Shown here: one piece after another, positions 53,894 to 63,373 of the stretch
Numbering within the stretch: the first letter of the stretch is position 1
Layout: every line of letters begins with the position of its first letter
From: Sulfuracidifex tepidarius
GTDB lineage: Archaea > Thermoproteota > Thermoprotei_A > Sulfolobales > Sulfolobaceae
Assembly: GCF_008326425.1 (NCBI RefSeq)
Contig: NZ_AP018929.1
Coordinates: forward strand, 2,122,875 to 2,186,874
Reading direction: 5' to 3'
DNA length: 64,000 nt
Made by a program: the position numbers and the translations under genes
The notes under the pieces: model-generated
What the model was told of the DNA's origin: nothing
The model's input: the letters and a program-made list of their open reading frames with translations, nothing else
Database searches by the model: none

Positions 53894-55474
53894 TCATTCA
53901 GGGGGTATCTCCCTGAACGAGTTCCTTATATCAATGCCCTCCTTTCTGAGCCTGTACCACCTCATGACGAAGTATATCACTATTCCAGCTATGAAAGGAG
54001 AAGCCACTATCCCCCACGTCTCCGCGTTCATCGTTATCCCGAGGTAAGTAGAGGAGTTCCCGAACCAGTAATAGGCGTAGATAGACATCACTATCAAGTC
54101 CGCTATCGACACTCCCAGGATGACTGGACGTGGTCCCTTGAGCTCCATTCCTTTGGCCAACACCGAAGCCACTATGGAAGCTATTATCGTCACTATGAAA
54201 CCGAAAAGTAGGGCCATTGCGTCAGCTGTGTCCATACCGTAGAAGAAGGCTGAGCTCAGAGGGGTCACTGTTATCACTGTGAGGCTACCTATGGTTATTG
54301 CTTCATCTATCAAGTGAGCTACCACGGGAGAGTGGTACTTCTCGCTGACGTAAGAGATGACGGTGGGCAGTGCCTTGTCGAAAGCCACAGCCATGAAGTA
54401 CCTCGACACGAAGAGGGCAACGGCGAACATTATCGCTAGGTACCAGAAGTAGGACCCGATCACGAGGAAGAGGTCGAGGGGCAGGTTGTTCACTGACACC
54501 ACAGTATCGAAGACCGGGTTCAGGAGCGGAGAGGAGCTAGACATGACCCCAGCACCTATGAAGAACTTTGCAGGTAGGGAGCTCACTGAGGACGCTATGA
54601 AGAAGGTTATCAGCACACCAGCTACCACGAGTGCAGCGAGTACTCCCAGCCTGAACGCCTTGCTACCTCCCCTGACTTCTCCGGCGACGGAGGTCGCACC
54701 GTTGACGAAGGGGAGGAAGCTCGCGGTGAATACCATTAAGCCTATAGTCGCTAACACAGTGTTCCCGAACAGAGGTGTCGCTTTGGAGCTCTCAGCTATC
54801 ACCGAAGAGTAGTCGTATCCAGCTTTCGTGATATCCGCAGGGGTCACGAAGTGCATGAGTAGCCCTGCTGTGATGAAGGTGATGAGCGCTATCACTGTGA
54901 TCCCTCCCATGATGTGGTTGGTGTACTTGGGGAGGAATATGTTAATGAGTATGACCCCGGTGAACGTGATCGCACCCACAGCTAAGACAGCGAACGGGTC
55001 GGAGAGGAAAGAGGCTATTCCCCCGTAAGGACCGCCGAAGTTGACTGCGAGCGCACTGAACCCGGTCTGCAGCTGACCTACACCGTCGTAGACTATAGCA
55101 GCGTCAAATATCATTTGGGATATTCCGAACACCAGACCCACACCTACACCTACGGCGGGGTGGAGGACCCTGCTGGCGAACACGTAGTCTGCTGCCGTCC
55201 TCTGGTACTTCTCGCTTATCTTAGTCCAGAGATAAGCGTGTGGAAGGAGGACTATCCAGCTAAGCAGAGCACCTATTACTATCAGACCGTTGGGAGAGAC
55301 AGATAGGCCCGACAGGAACGATATTGGAAGTACGTAGAAGGCTATGAAGCCCATGCTTATGAACATCGCAGTTATCCAACTTATCTCCCTGACCAGTCCT
55401 GATGATTCCCTCGCGAAGAGGGATTGTCTGGGGACTTCCTTTTCAGCCCCCTTTCCTTCTTTCTTGCTTGCCAT
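53894..55474 (-). CDS. APC-superfamily amino acid/amine permease 2
   Basis: A 526-residue membrane protein with about 12-14 hydrophobic segments, of the same subfamily as the permease at 35677 ([16 protein letters not shown] at the N-terminus, AADYVFASRVLHPAVG, C-terminal NSFREIPPE). ATG 55474 is chosen because a TATA-like CTTATATTGC lies 22-31 bases upstream and the protein then starts MASKKEGKGAEKEV with a charged cytoplasmic tail. It lies next to the arginine-deiminase-type gene, divergently transcribed, so uptake of arginine or a related guanidino compound is a reasonable guess. Confidence 0.88.
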   Translation of the reverse strand: MASKKEGKGAEKEVPRQSLFARESSGLVREISWITAMFISMGFIAFYVLPISFLSGLSVSPNGLIVIGALLSWIVLLPHAYLWTKISEKYQRTAADYVFASRVLHPAVGVGVGLVFGISQMIFDAAIVYDGVGQLQTGFSALAVNFGGPYGGIASFLSDPFAVLAVGAITFTGVILINIFLPKYTNHIMGGITVIALITFITAGLLMHFVTPADITKAGYDYSSVIAESSKATPLFGNTVLATIGLMVFTASFLPFVNGATSVAGEVRGGSKAFRLGVLAALVVAGVLITFFIASSVSSLPAKFFIGAGVMSSSSPLLNPVFDTVVSVNNLPLDLFLVIGSYFWYLAIMFAVALFVSRYFMAVAFDKALPTVISYVSEKYHSPVVAHLIDEAITIGSLTVITVTPLSSAFFYGMDTADAMALLFGFIVTIIASIVASVLAKGMELKGPRPVILGVSIADLIVMSIYAYYWFGNSSTYLGITMNAETWGIVASPFIAGIVIYFVMRWYRLRKEGIDIRNSFREIPPE

Positions 55475-55768
55475 AGAGAATGAGAAACGGCTATGCAATA
55501 TAAGTCTTGATAAGATTTTTCTAAAATATTTTCTAAAAGTATAAGCAGAAAATTTTATATTTTTCAATAACATGGGGACGTGGTCTAAGAAGTCACGAAA
55601 CTTTTTTCACTTCCGTAAGTATCATCAAGAATACTCAAAAGAGCTGGAGAGACACCCTGTTTGTTAAAGACTCTTTTTCTTGATGACGTAGTCAAAAAAT
55701 ATTTTTTAAAATCCAGGAGAGAGACCGAGGAGAAACTGAAACGATTTAAAATTTTTCATGAAGATACG
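55475..55768. other. Divergent promoter region of permease 2 and the deiminase gene
   Basis: About 300 A/T-rich bases carrying both promoters. No gene or repeat seen. Confidence 0.4.
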
Positions 55769-55778
55769 TATTTAAATT
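55769..55778 (+). promoter_or_regulatory. TATA-like box of the deiminase gene
   Basis: TATTTAAATT lies 20-29 bases upstream of ATG 55798, as expected for a leaderless transcript, and supports that start. Confidence 0.6.
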
Positions 55779-55797
55779 AAAACTAATTTCATAGGTC

Positions 55798-56934
55798 ATG
55801 CTAGACGTAAAAGCCGAATACGCACCCCTAAGAAGGGTGGTAGTCGCAACTCCAGGAAAGGAAAAGCAGAGGCTCACGCCTAAGACCCTTTACGAGCTAC
55901 AGTACGCGGAGATCCCCGACTTGGTGGAGCTGAGGAACGAACACGACGTCTTCGTGGACAAGCTCTCCTCCCTGGGGATAGAGGTAGTGAACCTTAGAAA
56001 GGAGGTGAACAAGCTCTCCAAGGAGGAGCTCATCGACTTCGTGGAGGCTAATAGCGAGTGTGAGATTCCTAGACAGAAGCTGGAGGACATGGACGAGGGG
56101 GAACTGGGGGACATGGTTATATCGGGCCTCACCGCGACGGAAGCAAAGAGGATCGGAGGTAAGCTCGTGGTCGCGGAGGACGAGGAGTTCTGCTTGAAAC
56201 CTTTGGTGAATGTAATGTTCACGAGAGACCCAGGAATGGTGATAGGGAAGACATACGTTAAGGGTAAGATGAGGTGGGAGTCGAGGAGGAAGGAGCCGGA
56301 CCTCTTCGTGAAGATACTCAAGCCCGAGAAGGTCTTAGAGGTTAAGAGAGGGTTCTTCGAAGGAGGAGATTTCTTCCCCATAGAGGGGAGACTCCTGATG
56401 GGGTTCGGGACCAGGAGCAGCGGACTAGGGGTGAGCTACGCTATACCTAAGCTGATAGATGAAGGTGAGATAGACGAGGCAATACTGGTGAAGCTCGACA
56501 CCCCAGAGTTGCACCCTAACAAGGGAATAGGACACCTAGATACCGTGATGGGTGTCCCGGCAAAAGACGTAGTGATATATTACAAGAGCTTGTTGGACAA
56601 GGCTAAGGTGTTCCTATACAAGGGAAAGGACACCGTGAGGGACCAGAGGAAGCTGTCAGAGGTGTTGAAGGACTATTTGAACAGGGACCTGAGGATAGTC
56701 AACATAGGGAACGCTGATTATTACGACGAGGAGAGGGAACACTGGCTATTGGCAAGCAACGTGATAGTGGTGGACAAGAACAAGATGGTAGCGTATGAAC
56801 ACAATAGGATCACGAACAAGTTAGCTGAGGAGGCGGGAATTGAGGTGATCACGTTCAAGGGAAATGAAATCATAAAGGAAGGTGGGGAGAGGAGTGGGCC
56901 CCGCTGCATGACGTTACCTTTAGTGAAGTCGTGA
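55798..56934 (+). CDS. arcA: Arginine deiminase-type guanidino-modifying enzyme
   Basis: A 378-residue member of the guanidino-group-modifying superfamily, closest to arginine deiminase, which converts arginine to citrulline and ammonia. Catalytic motifs are all present: FTRDP (141-145), FFEGGDFF (Glu188, Asp191), HLDTVMG (His246, Asp248) and GPRCMTLP with the nucleophile Cys370. Length is slightly below the bacterial enzyme (~410). The gene is preceded by a TATA box for a leaderless mRNA and is divergent from an amino acid permease. No ornithine carbamoyltransferase or carbamate kinase lies nearby, so it is not a classic arcABC operon; other substrates in the superfamily cannot be excluded. 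Confidence 0.8.
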   Translation: MLDVKAEYAPLRRVVVATPGKEKQRLTPKTLYELQYAEIPDLVELRNEHDVFVDKLSSLGIEVVNLRKEVNKLSKEELIDFVEANSECEIPRQKLEDMDEGELGDMVISGLTATEAKRIGGKLVVAEDEEFCLKPLVNVMFTRDPGMVIGKTYVKGKMRWESRRKEPDLFVKILKPEKVLEVKRGFFEGGDFFPIEGRLLMGFGTRSSGLGVSYAIPKLIDEGEIDEAILVKLDTPELHPNKGIGHLDTVMGVPAKDVVIYYKSLLDKAKVFLYKGKDTVRDQRKLSEVLKDYLNRDLRIVNIGNADYYDEEREHWLLASNVIVVDKNKMVAYEHNRITNKLAEEAGIEVITFKGNEIIKEGGERSGPRCMTLPLVKS

Positions 56935-57386
56935 GATAGAGAGAAAAGAACGGGGTGTTAAGGTAAAGGAGTACTTCCTCTTCCTTCCCTTACTTTCATT
57001 TTTTTCTACCTTCTCCGTACTCTTTTCTGATCAAATAAGAAAGTCTGAAGACAGTTTCAGACTTTTCACGAGCTCGGGGTTAAGAACTGAGGAGAGAGAA
57101 CGACGAGATTACTAGTTGAGGACAGAGACGGAAATGCAGGTAGGCCGGACTGAGGTATTTTCGCTGCTTATATATCTAATCCCTTTAAGTATGTATGTGT
57201 TCTCACGACATAGAGAACCTCGATCTGAACAACGAACTTGATTTTGGATTTACGTATAGAAGTGGAGTTGAACTCTTTACATATCAGCCTTGCTTCTCCA
57301 TTATTTTATATATTGGATTTATAAAAGGATAATGTATCACCAATTTTTTTCTGTGTTTAAAAATTTTCAGATAGTAGAAGGAAGTC
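56935..57386. other. Region between deiminase gene and CRISPR leader
   Basis: Begins with a pyrimidine-rich stretch (56980-57030, including TTTTTTT) that probably terminates the deiminase transcript, followed by A/T-rich sequence. No gene seen. The right part probably belongs to the CRISPR leader. Confidence 0.45.
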
Positions 57387-57545
57387 AAAAATTCGGCAGT
57401 GAAAGGGAGAACGAAATATGTTTTTCAAAACATATTATTTTTCACGTAAAACTCCCTCGGCAGTGAAAGGGAAGTTGATGGTGCGACTTCACTGCCGAAT
57501 TCAGAGTAACGTTTTTTAGGGAGTTTTTACATAATGTTAAGCAGG
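57387..57545 (+). promoter_or_regulatory. CRISPR leader with repeated motif and hairpin
   Basis: The A/T-rich stretch before the first repeat contains TCGGCAGTGAAAGGGA twice (57393-57408, 57457-57472) and an inverted copy TTCACTGCCGAAT (57488-57500). Between them a perfect 10-bp inverted repeat (57415-57424 with 57427-57436; arms AATATGTTTT and AAAACATATT) is present. Position on the left matches the repeat orientation (repeats end in GAAAC), so pre-crRNA is read to the right and new spacers should enter at 57546. Confidence 0.6.
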
Positions 57546-60500
57546 GTTTGTAGTGATCCTTAGAGGGTTTGAAACGTAGGGATGGATCCAGAGAATGGAT
57601 ATGTGGAAGGCGGTTTGTAGTGATCCTTAGAGGGTTTGAAACCTTCATTTATGCTGTGGGACTTCTTTGACAGAAAGTAAGTTTGTAGTGATCCTTAGAG
57701 GGTTTGAAACTGTCAATGATTTGGGGCTTCATGCCCCTTGTCAAGGTTTGTAGTGATCCTTAGAGGGTTTGAAACTAGTTCCCGAAAAAGGGGTACACTG
57801 TTTTCGCTTTCCGTTTGTAGTGATCCTTAGAGGGTTTGAAACAAAGAGCTAAGAATAAAAGAGATTAAGCTTTTCTTGAGTTTGTAGTGATCCTTAGAGG
57901 GTTTGAAACTTCCGTCTTCTTCTCTAAGGATCATCAATATTTTCCCAGTTTGTAGTGATCCTTAGAGGGTTTGAAACCTTTTTCTCTTGTTTCGCTTTTT
58001 CTATCTTCTCTTGGTTTGTAGTGATCCTTAGAGGGTTTGAAACCTAACATCGTTTTCGCGGTTCCGGGCGGGCCGATAGTTTGTAGTGATCCTTAGAGGG
58101 TTTGAAACGGAAAAACGTCCACAAATTCATTCAATCCTGCAGATTGTTTGTAGTGATCCTTAGAGGGTTTGAAACAGAACTAGGTGCAAAGTAATACCCA
58201 GCAAAGCCTGGGTTTGTAGTGATCCTTAGAGGGTTTGAAACTGAAAGTCAGGTAGTAGACCTGGTAAATTCTGTATTGTTTGTAGTGATCCTTAGAGGGT
58301 TTGAAACGATAGAAGTTGTAAGGTTTGTTCCTCAATGACGACGGTTTGTAGTGATCCTTAGAGGGTTTGAAACAGCCATTTCGTTATCTTATCCAGCCCG
58401 CTTATTGTAGGTTTGTAGTGATCCTTAGAGGGTTTGAAACAAGATCTTAGACGGCGAGCCCGAAAAGGCTGGAGCTCTGTTTGTAGTGATCCTTAGAGGG
58501 TTTGAAACCATGGTGAATTAGATGGTTGGTAGAGAGATCATCATGTTTGTAGTGATCCTTAGAGGGTTTGAAACTGTCTTCTACAATTATGTCGTTGTAC
58601 TCACTTATCTCCTGTTTGTAGTGATCCTTAGAGGGTTTGAAACCTAACACAAACGCCTAAGTTCCAAAACGTGTCCATTACGGGTTTGTAGTGATCCTTA
58701 GAGGGTTTGAAACTTCAAAATTTGAGGGAGAAAAAAGAGAGAGATGTGACGTTTGTAGTGATCCTTAGAGGGTTTGAAACTGAAATAACTACTAGTGACA
58801 TGTACCAATTACAACTTAGTTTGTAGTGATCCTTAGAGGGTTTGAAACTATATACCGAGGTCGGAAAGGGATAACGTAATTAAAGGTTTGTAGTGATCCT
58901 TAGAGGGTTTGAAACGCCGAAGGCACCATCATTACAAGTGAAAAAGAGTTAGGTTTGTAGTGATCCTTAGAGGGTTTGAAACTCTTTTGTTCATGATAAA
59001 CCCGACGTGCCCATTTTCGGTTTGTAGTGATCCTTAGAGGGTTTGAAACCAAAGTCCTCGTTAATTTTTTTGTCTAACTCTTCCCGTTTGTAGTGATCCT
59101 TAGAGGGTTTGAAACGAATCCCTTGTCCCCTGCCTGGGCTGTTCGTCAGAAAGTTTGTAGTGATCCTTAGAGGGTTTGAAACCCGGGGTAGACACATCAA
59201 AAATCGGTATCAATGAGGTTTGTAGTGATCCTTAGAGGGTTTGAAACTGTTCAAGTGCCAAAGCGGGCTCATCGTTTTCCCACCCGTGTTTGTAGTGATC
59301 CTTAGAGGGTTTGAAACCTTCTCTCATTACCTCATTTATATCGCATACCATACTAGTTTGTAGTGATCCTTAGAGGGTTTGAAACCGGGACTGGAATAAT
59401 TCTAGCTAGTCAGCGAATTTAGTTTGTAGTGATCCTTAGAGGGTTTGAAACTGAACGCTGAAATACAAAAAAAGTTAGATAAGATGCAGTTTGTAGTGAT
59501 CCTTAGAGGGTTTGAAACAACACTTCCCAAGCTCTCTTGTTGAATGAGGATTTCAGTTTGTAGTGATCCTTAGAGGGTTTGAAACGACGGGGGGAAAAGT
59601 ATAGATCGTGATATAGAAATTGGAGTTTGTAGTGATCCTTAGAGGGTTTGAAACTCTGTCAATCAATGGGAGACAAAACCCGCACTGGGCGAGTTTGTAG
59701 TGATCCTTAGAGGGTTTGAAACAGGGGGTGTCTAGAATGAGGGTCATCACGTTTAAAGGTTTGTAGTGATCCTTAGAGGGTTTGAAACTTCCTTGATTCC
59801 GAACACGACATCCCCGCTGATATCTAGTTTGTAGTGATCCTTAGAGGGTTTGAAACCGCAATATACCGGATCCTTTTAAGAAATCTAGCGAAGTTTGTAG
59901 TGATCCTTAGAGGGTTTGAAACTAGGTCATCCCAGTATACTTCTTCCCTCTCTTGTCCAGTTTGTAGTGATCCTTAGAGGGTTTGAAACTACGACAATGA
60001 TATCTCCACACATATTGTCATTATCTGTTTGTAGTGATCCTTAGAGGGTTTGAAACAACACCGTAAGCGGGAAAGCATATTACTCAACTATTGTTTGTAG
60101 TGATCCTTAGAGGGTTTGAAACTCGATGACGCAATAGAGGAAATGGAAGAAGATCAAGTTTGTAGTGATCCTTAGAGGGTTTGAAACTATTGAATGAAGC
60201 ACCTGTAAAAGCGTCATACGTTCCATGTTTGTAGTGATCCTTAGAGGGTTTGAAACTCTTCTACGCGTTCCTGTGCTAATTTGCTATCTACAGTTTGTAG
60301 TGATCCTTAGAGGGTTTGAAACCTTCATGTCCCACGGCGGATATAAACCCGCCTGATAGGTTTGTAGTGATCCTTAGAGGGTTTGAAACGAGGGGATAAA
60401 ATGGGAAAAACGTATCTCGTCAACGGTTTGTAGTGATCCTTAGAGGGTTTGAAACAAAAACTAGGGAAAAAGTTGAATGTCTTTTTAGTTGAGTTTGTAG

Positions 60501-62527
60501 TGATCCTTAGAGGGTTTGAAACGGTAAAACGCTATAGACCCTCCGCTGACGCCACCGTGTTTGTAGTGATCCTTAGAGGGTTTGAAACCTACTACCATAA
60601 GAAGAAGCATCATCACGGGTGACAGTGTTTGTAGTGATCCTTAGAGGGTTTGAAACTCAATAAAAAATGACCCCTGTCGGGGTCATGGGGTATAGTTTGT
60701 AGTGATCCTTAGAGGGTTTGAAACTATGTCTTCTCGTTTGACAAAGGTTGGCAAACTATGTGTTTGTAGTGATCCTTAGAGGGTTTGAAACCTCCTTTCC
60801 ATAGTGCTAGACCGTTACCCGTATAAAGTTTGTAGTGATCCTTAGAGGGTTTGAAACCTACTACCATAAGAAGAAGCATCATCACGGGTGACAGTGTTTG
60901 TAGTGATCCTTAGAGGGTTTGAAACTCAATAAAAAATGACCCCTGTCGGGGTCATGGGGTATAGTTTGTAGTGATCCTTAGAGGGTTTGAAACTATGTCT
61001 TCTCGTTTGACAAAGGTTGGCAAACTATGTGTTTGTAGTGATCCTTAGAGGGTTTGAAACCTCCTTTCCATAGTGCTAGACCGTTACCCGTATAAAGTTT
61101 GTAGTGATCCTTAGAGGGTTTGAAACCAAAGCTCTTTGTATTTGCTATTTCGGTATTTGCAGTTTGTAGTGATCCTTAGAGGGTTTGAAACCGGATAATG
61201 AGATAAATCAGGTGAATCTCATACAGCAAGTTTGTAGTGATCCTTAGAGGGTTTGAAACGATTTCGGTGAAAACACTAAAATATATTCAACATGGGGTTT
61301 GTAGTGATCCTTAGAGGGTTTGAAACTCCTGCTCTTCATTAGACCTATTGTCTTCAACGTAAAGTTTGTAGTGATCCTTAGAGGGTTTGAAACAGTAGTT
61401 GAGAATTGACTAGATTCGATTAGTTCGTGTTTGTAGTGATCCTTAGAGGGTTTGAAACTGTAAGTGTGGAAGATAGACCGAATCTTCTTCTAGCGTTTGT
61501 AGTGATCCTTAGAGGGTTTGAAACTATCCCCGCACCTTGAATTCTGACTTCCTCGCCGCCGTTTGTAGTGATCCTTAGAGGGTTTGAAACTTTTTAGGGG
61601 GGCTTACACACGTTCCTTCCTCCACGTGGTTTGTAGTGATCCTTAGAGGGTTTGAAACGAGGAGTAATAGACGTAGCTTCCTTAACGGGGATCCTGTTTG
61701 TAGTGATCCTTAGAGGGTTTGAAACTCATCACAATCATGTTGGAAATTAAACCACTGTTAAGTTTGTAGTGATCCTTAGAGGGTTTGAAACTATGCTATT
61801 TCTTTCTTCTCCTTCTTCTCCATCTTCTTGTTTGTAGTGATCCTTAGAGGGTTTGAAACATAATGATACCGACAACCTAACTCGTTTAATAATAAGGGTT
61901 TGTAGTGATCCTTAGAGGGTTTGAAACCAATTTAACACGGCACAACCCATAACCATAAACCTGGTTTGTAGTGATCCTTAGAGGGTTTGAAACTCTTAAG
62001 CCCTTTCTGAAATCCTCTAAGTTTGAGAAGAGTTTGTAGTGATCCTTAGAGGGTTTGAAACTCACTATACGGTCAATATGGAGGATTCATAGAAAATGGT
62101 TTGTAGTGATCCTTAGAGGGTTTGAAACATGATACAACTAGCGTGACCCAATCGAGCAATGGAAGTTTGTAGTGATCCTTAGAGGGTTTGAAACACAGTT
62201 TCAAAACTAAAAAACTCCTCATCCTCTTCAGTTTGTAGTGATCCTTAGAGGGTTTGAAACGGAGCTGAGCTAGCGGGTACATTGAAAGTGGGGATTTGTT
62301 TGTAGTGATCCTTAGAGGGTTTGAAACTCTCGTTCCTCAACAATTCAGCCAAATCCTTAAGTTCGTTTGTAGTGATCCTTAGAGGGTTTGAAACCAGTTA
62401 GCCCCTATATTCATAGCACCTTTCGTGTTATAGTTTGTAGTGATCCTTAGAGGGTTTGAAACTATATGCTTGAGAGGTACTTATACCCCTCTGAATGGTT
62501 TGTAGTGATCCTTAGAGGGTTTGAAAC
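57546..62527 (+). CRISPR. CRISPR array, 75 repeats / 74 spacers
   Basis: The 30-bp repeat begins GTTTGTAGTG and ends GGTTTGAAAC, with the central ATCCTTAGAG able to form only a weak hairpin. I counted 75 copies by eye, with no variant noticed, at an average period of 67 bases; spacers are about 35-40 bases. The first repeat starts at 57546 and the last ends at 62527. The GAAAC end fits Sulfolobales repeats and sets the direction of transcription to the right. Four consecutive spacers are duplicated (60559-61096). The repeat is longer than the 24-25-bp repeats common in Saccharolobus. The type I-A operon 11 kb to the left is a likely user, but cas6 and adaptation genes are not in this window. 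Confidence 0.98.
60559..61096 (+). repeat. Tandem duplication of four repeat-spacer units in the array
   Basis: The 269-bp segment 60559-60827 (spacers beginning CTACTACCAT, TCAATAAAAA, TATGTCTTCT, CTCCTTTCCA) is followed immediately by a second copy, 60828-61096, with the same four spacers in the same order. This is recombination between repeats, not independent acquisition. Confidence 0.9.
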
Positions 62528-62554
62528 TGGAGTGATTTTGCTATCGTTATGTTC

Positions 62555-63373
62555 TCAATTTCTCCTGGTTGCTACGAAGGAGCTCAGTATAATGACGGCA
62601 AACCCCGCTAACTGAAGCAGTGTCAAGGTCTCCTTTAATATCAACCAAGATAGCACAACCGTAAACACGGGCTCCATCGAAGTCACTATCGAGGCTATTA
62701 TCGAGTCTGTCCTCCTCATCCCCCTGTAAAAGAAGATGTAAGCTATGACTGTTGCGACAACTCCAAGGTAGATCCCAGTAAGGGTAGAGGAGACCGACAC
62801 GTCTGGAGACAACAGGAAGGAGATCACCATGGTCATGGGGAGTCCCCATACAGACTGCGAGGAGATGATCTCCATGTCTGACATCCCCTTCATCTGCATG
62901 AACCTGGAGAACACTATGAGGAGGGCGTAGGTTAAGCCTGACGCTACCCCTAAGGCAAGGTCGAGCGTAGTTACGTCCGAGAGGTATATCAGGTATACTC
63001 CGAGGAAAACCATCACGGACGCCACCACCTTACTGAAGGTTATAGCGTCCTGAGTGACGACCTTTGAGAGGACTACCACGAACAAGGGAGCAGTGTAAAG
63101 GAAAACTGCAGACAACGGGGCGCCAATGACCTCTATGGTGAAGACGTAGACCTCATAGAAGGCCGTTGAGATAGCCCCCATTATCAAGTTTTCCCTCGAA
63201 GGTACTAGGGATTTCCTTCCCACCGCCGACAAGGAGAAGACCGACGCTACTACCGATCGTATTAGGACGCTCGCGAAGGAGTTGGCACCATAGTCGTAAC
63301 CTATCTCAGTCACTATCCCTATAGTCCCCCAAATGAATGAAGCAGTCAAGAGGTCTGGTACTCCCTTTTTCAA
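62555..63373 (-). CDS. EamA/DMT-family transporter
   Basis: A 272-residue membrane protein with about ten hydrophobic segments arranged as two EamA repeats (LLTASFIWGTIGIVTEIG near the start; SGLTYALLIVFSRFMQMKG opening the second half; SMEPVFTVVLSWLILKETLTLLQLAGFAVI near the end). This is the drug/metabolite transporter superfamily, which exports or imports small metabolites. ATG 63373 begins MKKGVPDLL. Its stop lies 28 bases after the last CRISPR repeat, so the gene is convergent with the array. Substrate unknown. Confidence 0.88.
   Translation of the reverse strand: MKKGVPDLLTASFIWGTIGIVTEIGYDYGANSFASVLIRSVVASVFSLSAVGRKSLVPSRENLIMGAISTAFYEVYVFTIEVIGAPLSAVFLYTAPLFVVVLSKVVTQDAITFSKVVASVMVFLGVYLIYLSDVTTLDLALGVASGLTYALLIVFSRFMQMKGMSDMEIISSQSVWGLPMTMVISFLLSPDVSVSSTLTGIYLGVVATVIAYIFFYRGMRRTDSIIASIVTSMEPVFTVVLSWLILKETLTLLQLAGFAVIILSSFVATRRN

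Noticed and set aside
55798-56934. Classic arcABC arginine fermentation operon
   Set aside because: No ornithine carbamoyltransferase, carbamate kinase or antiporter gene is next to the deiminase.
57442-62282. Small open frames inside the CRISPR array (for example 58447-58650, 59553-59750, 62073-62282)
   Set aside because: Their proteins repeat FKPSKDHYK or VSNPLRITTN, which is simply the translated CRISPR repeat.
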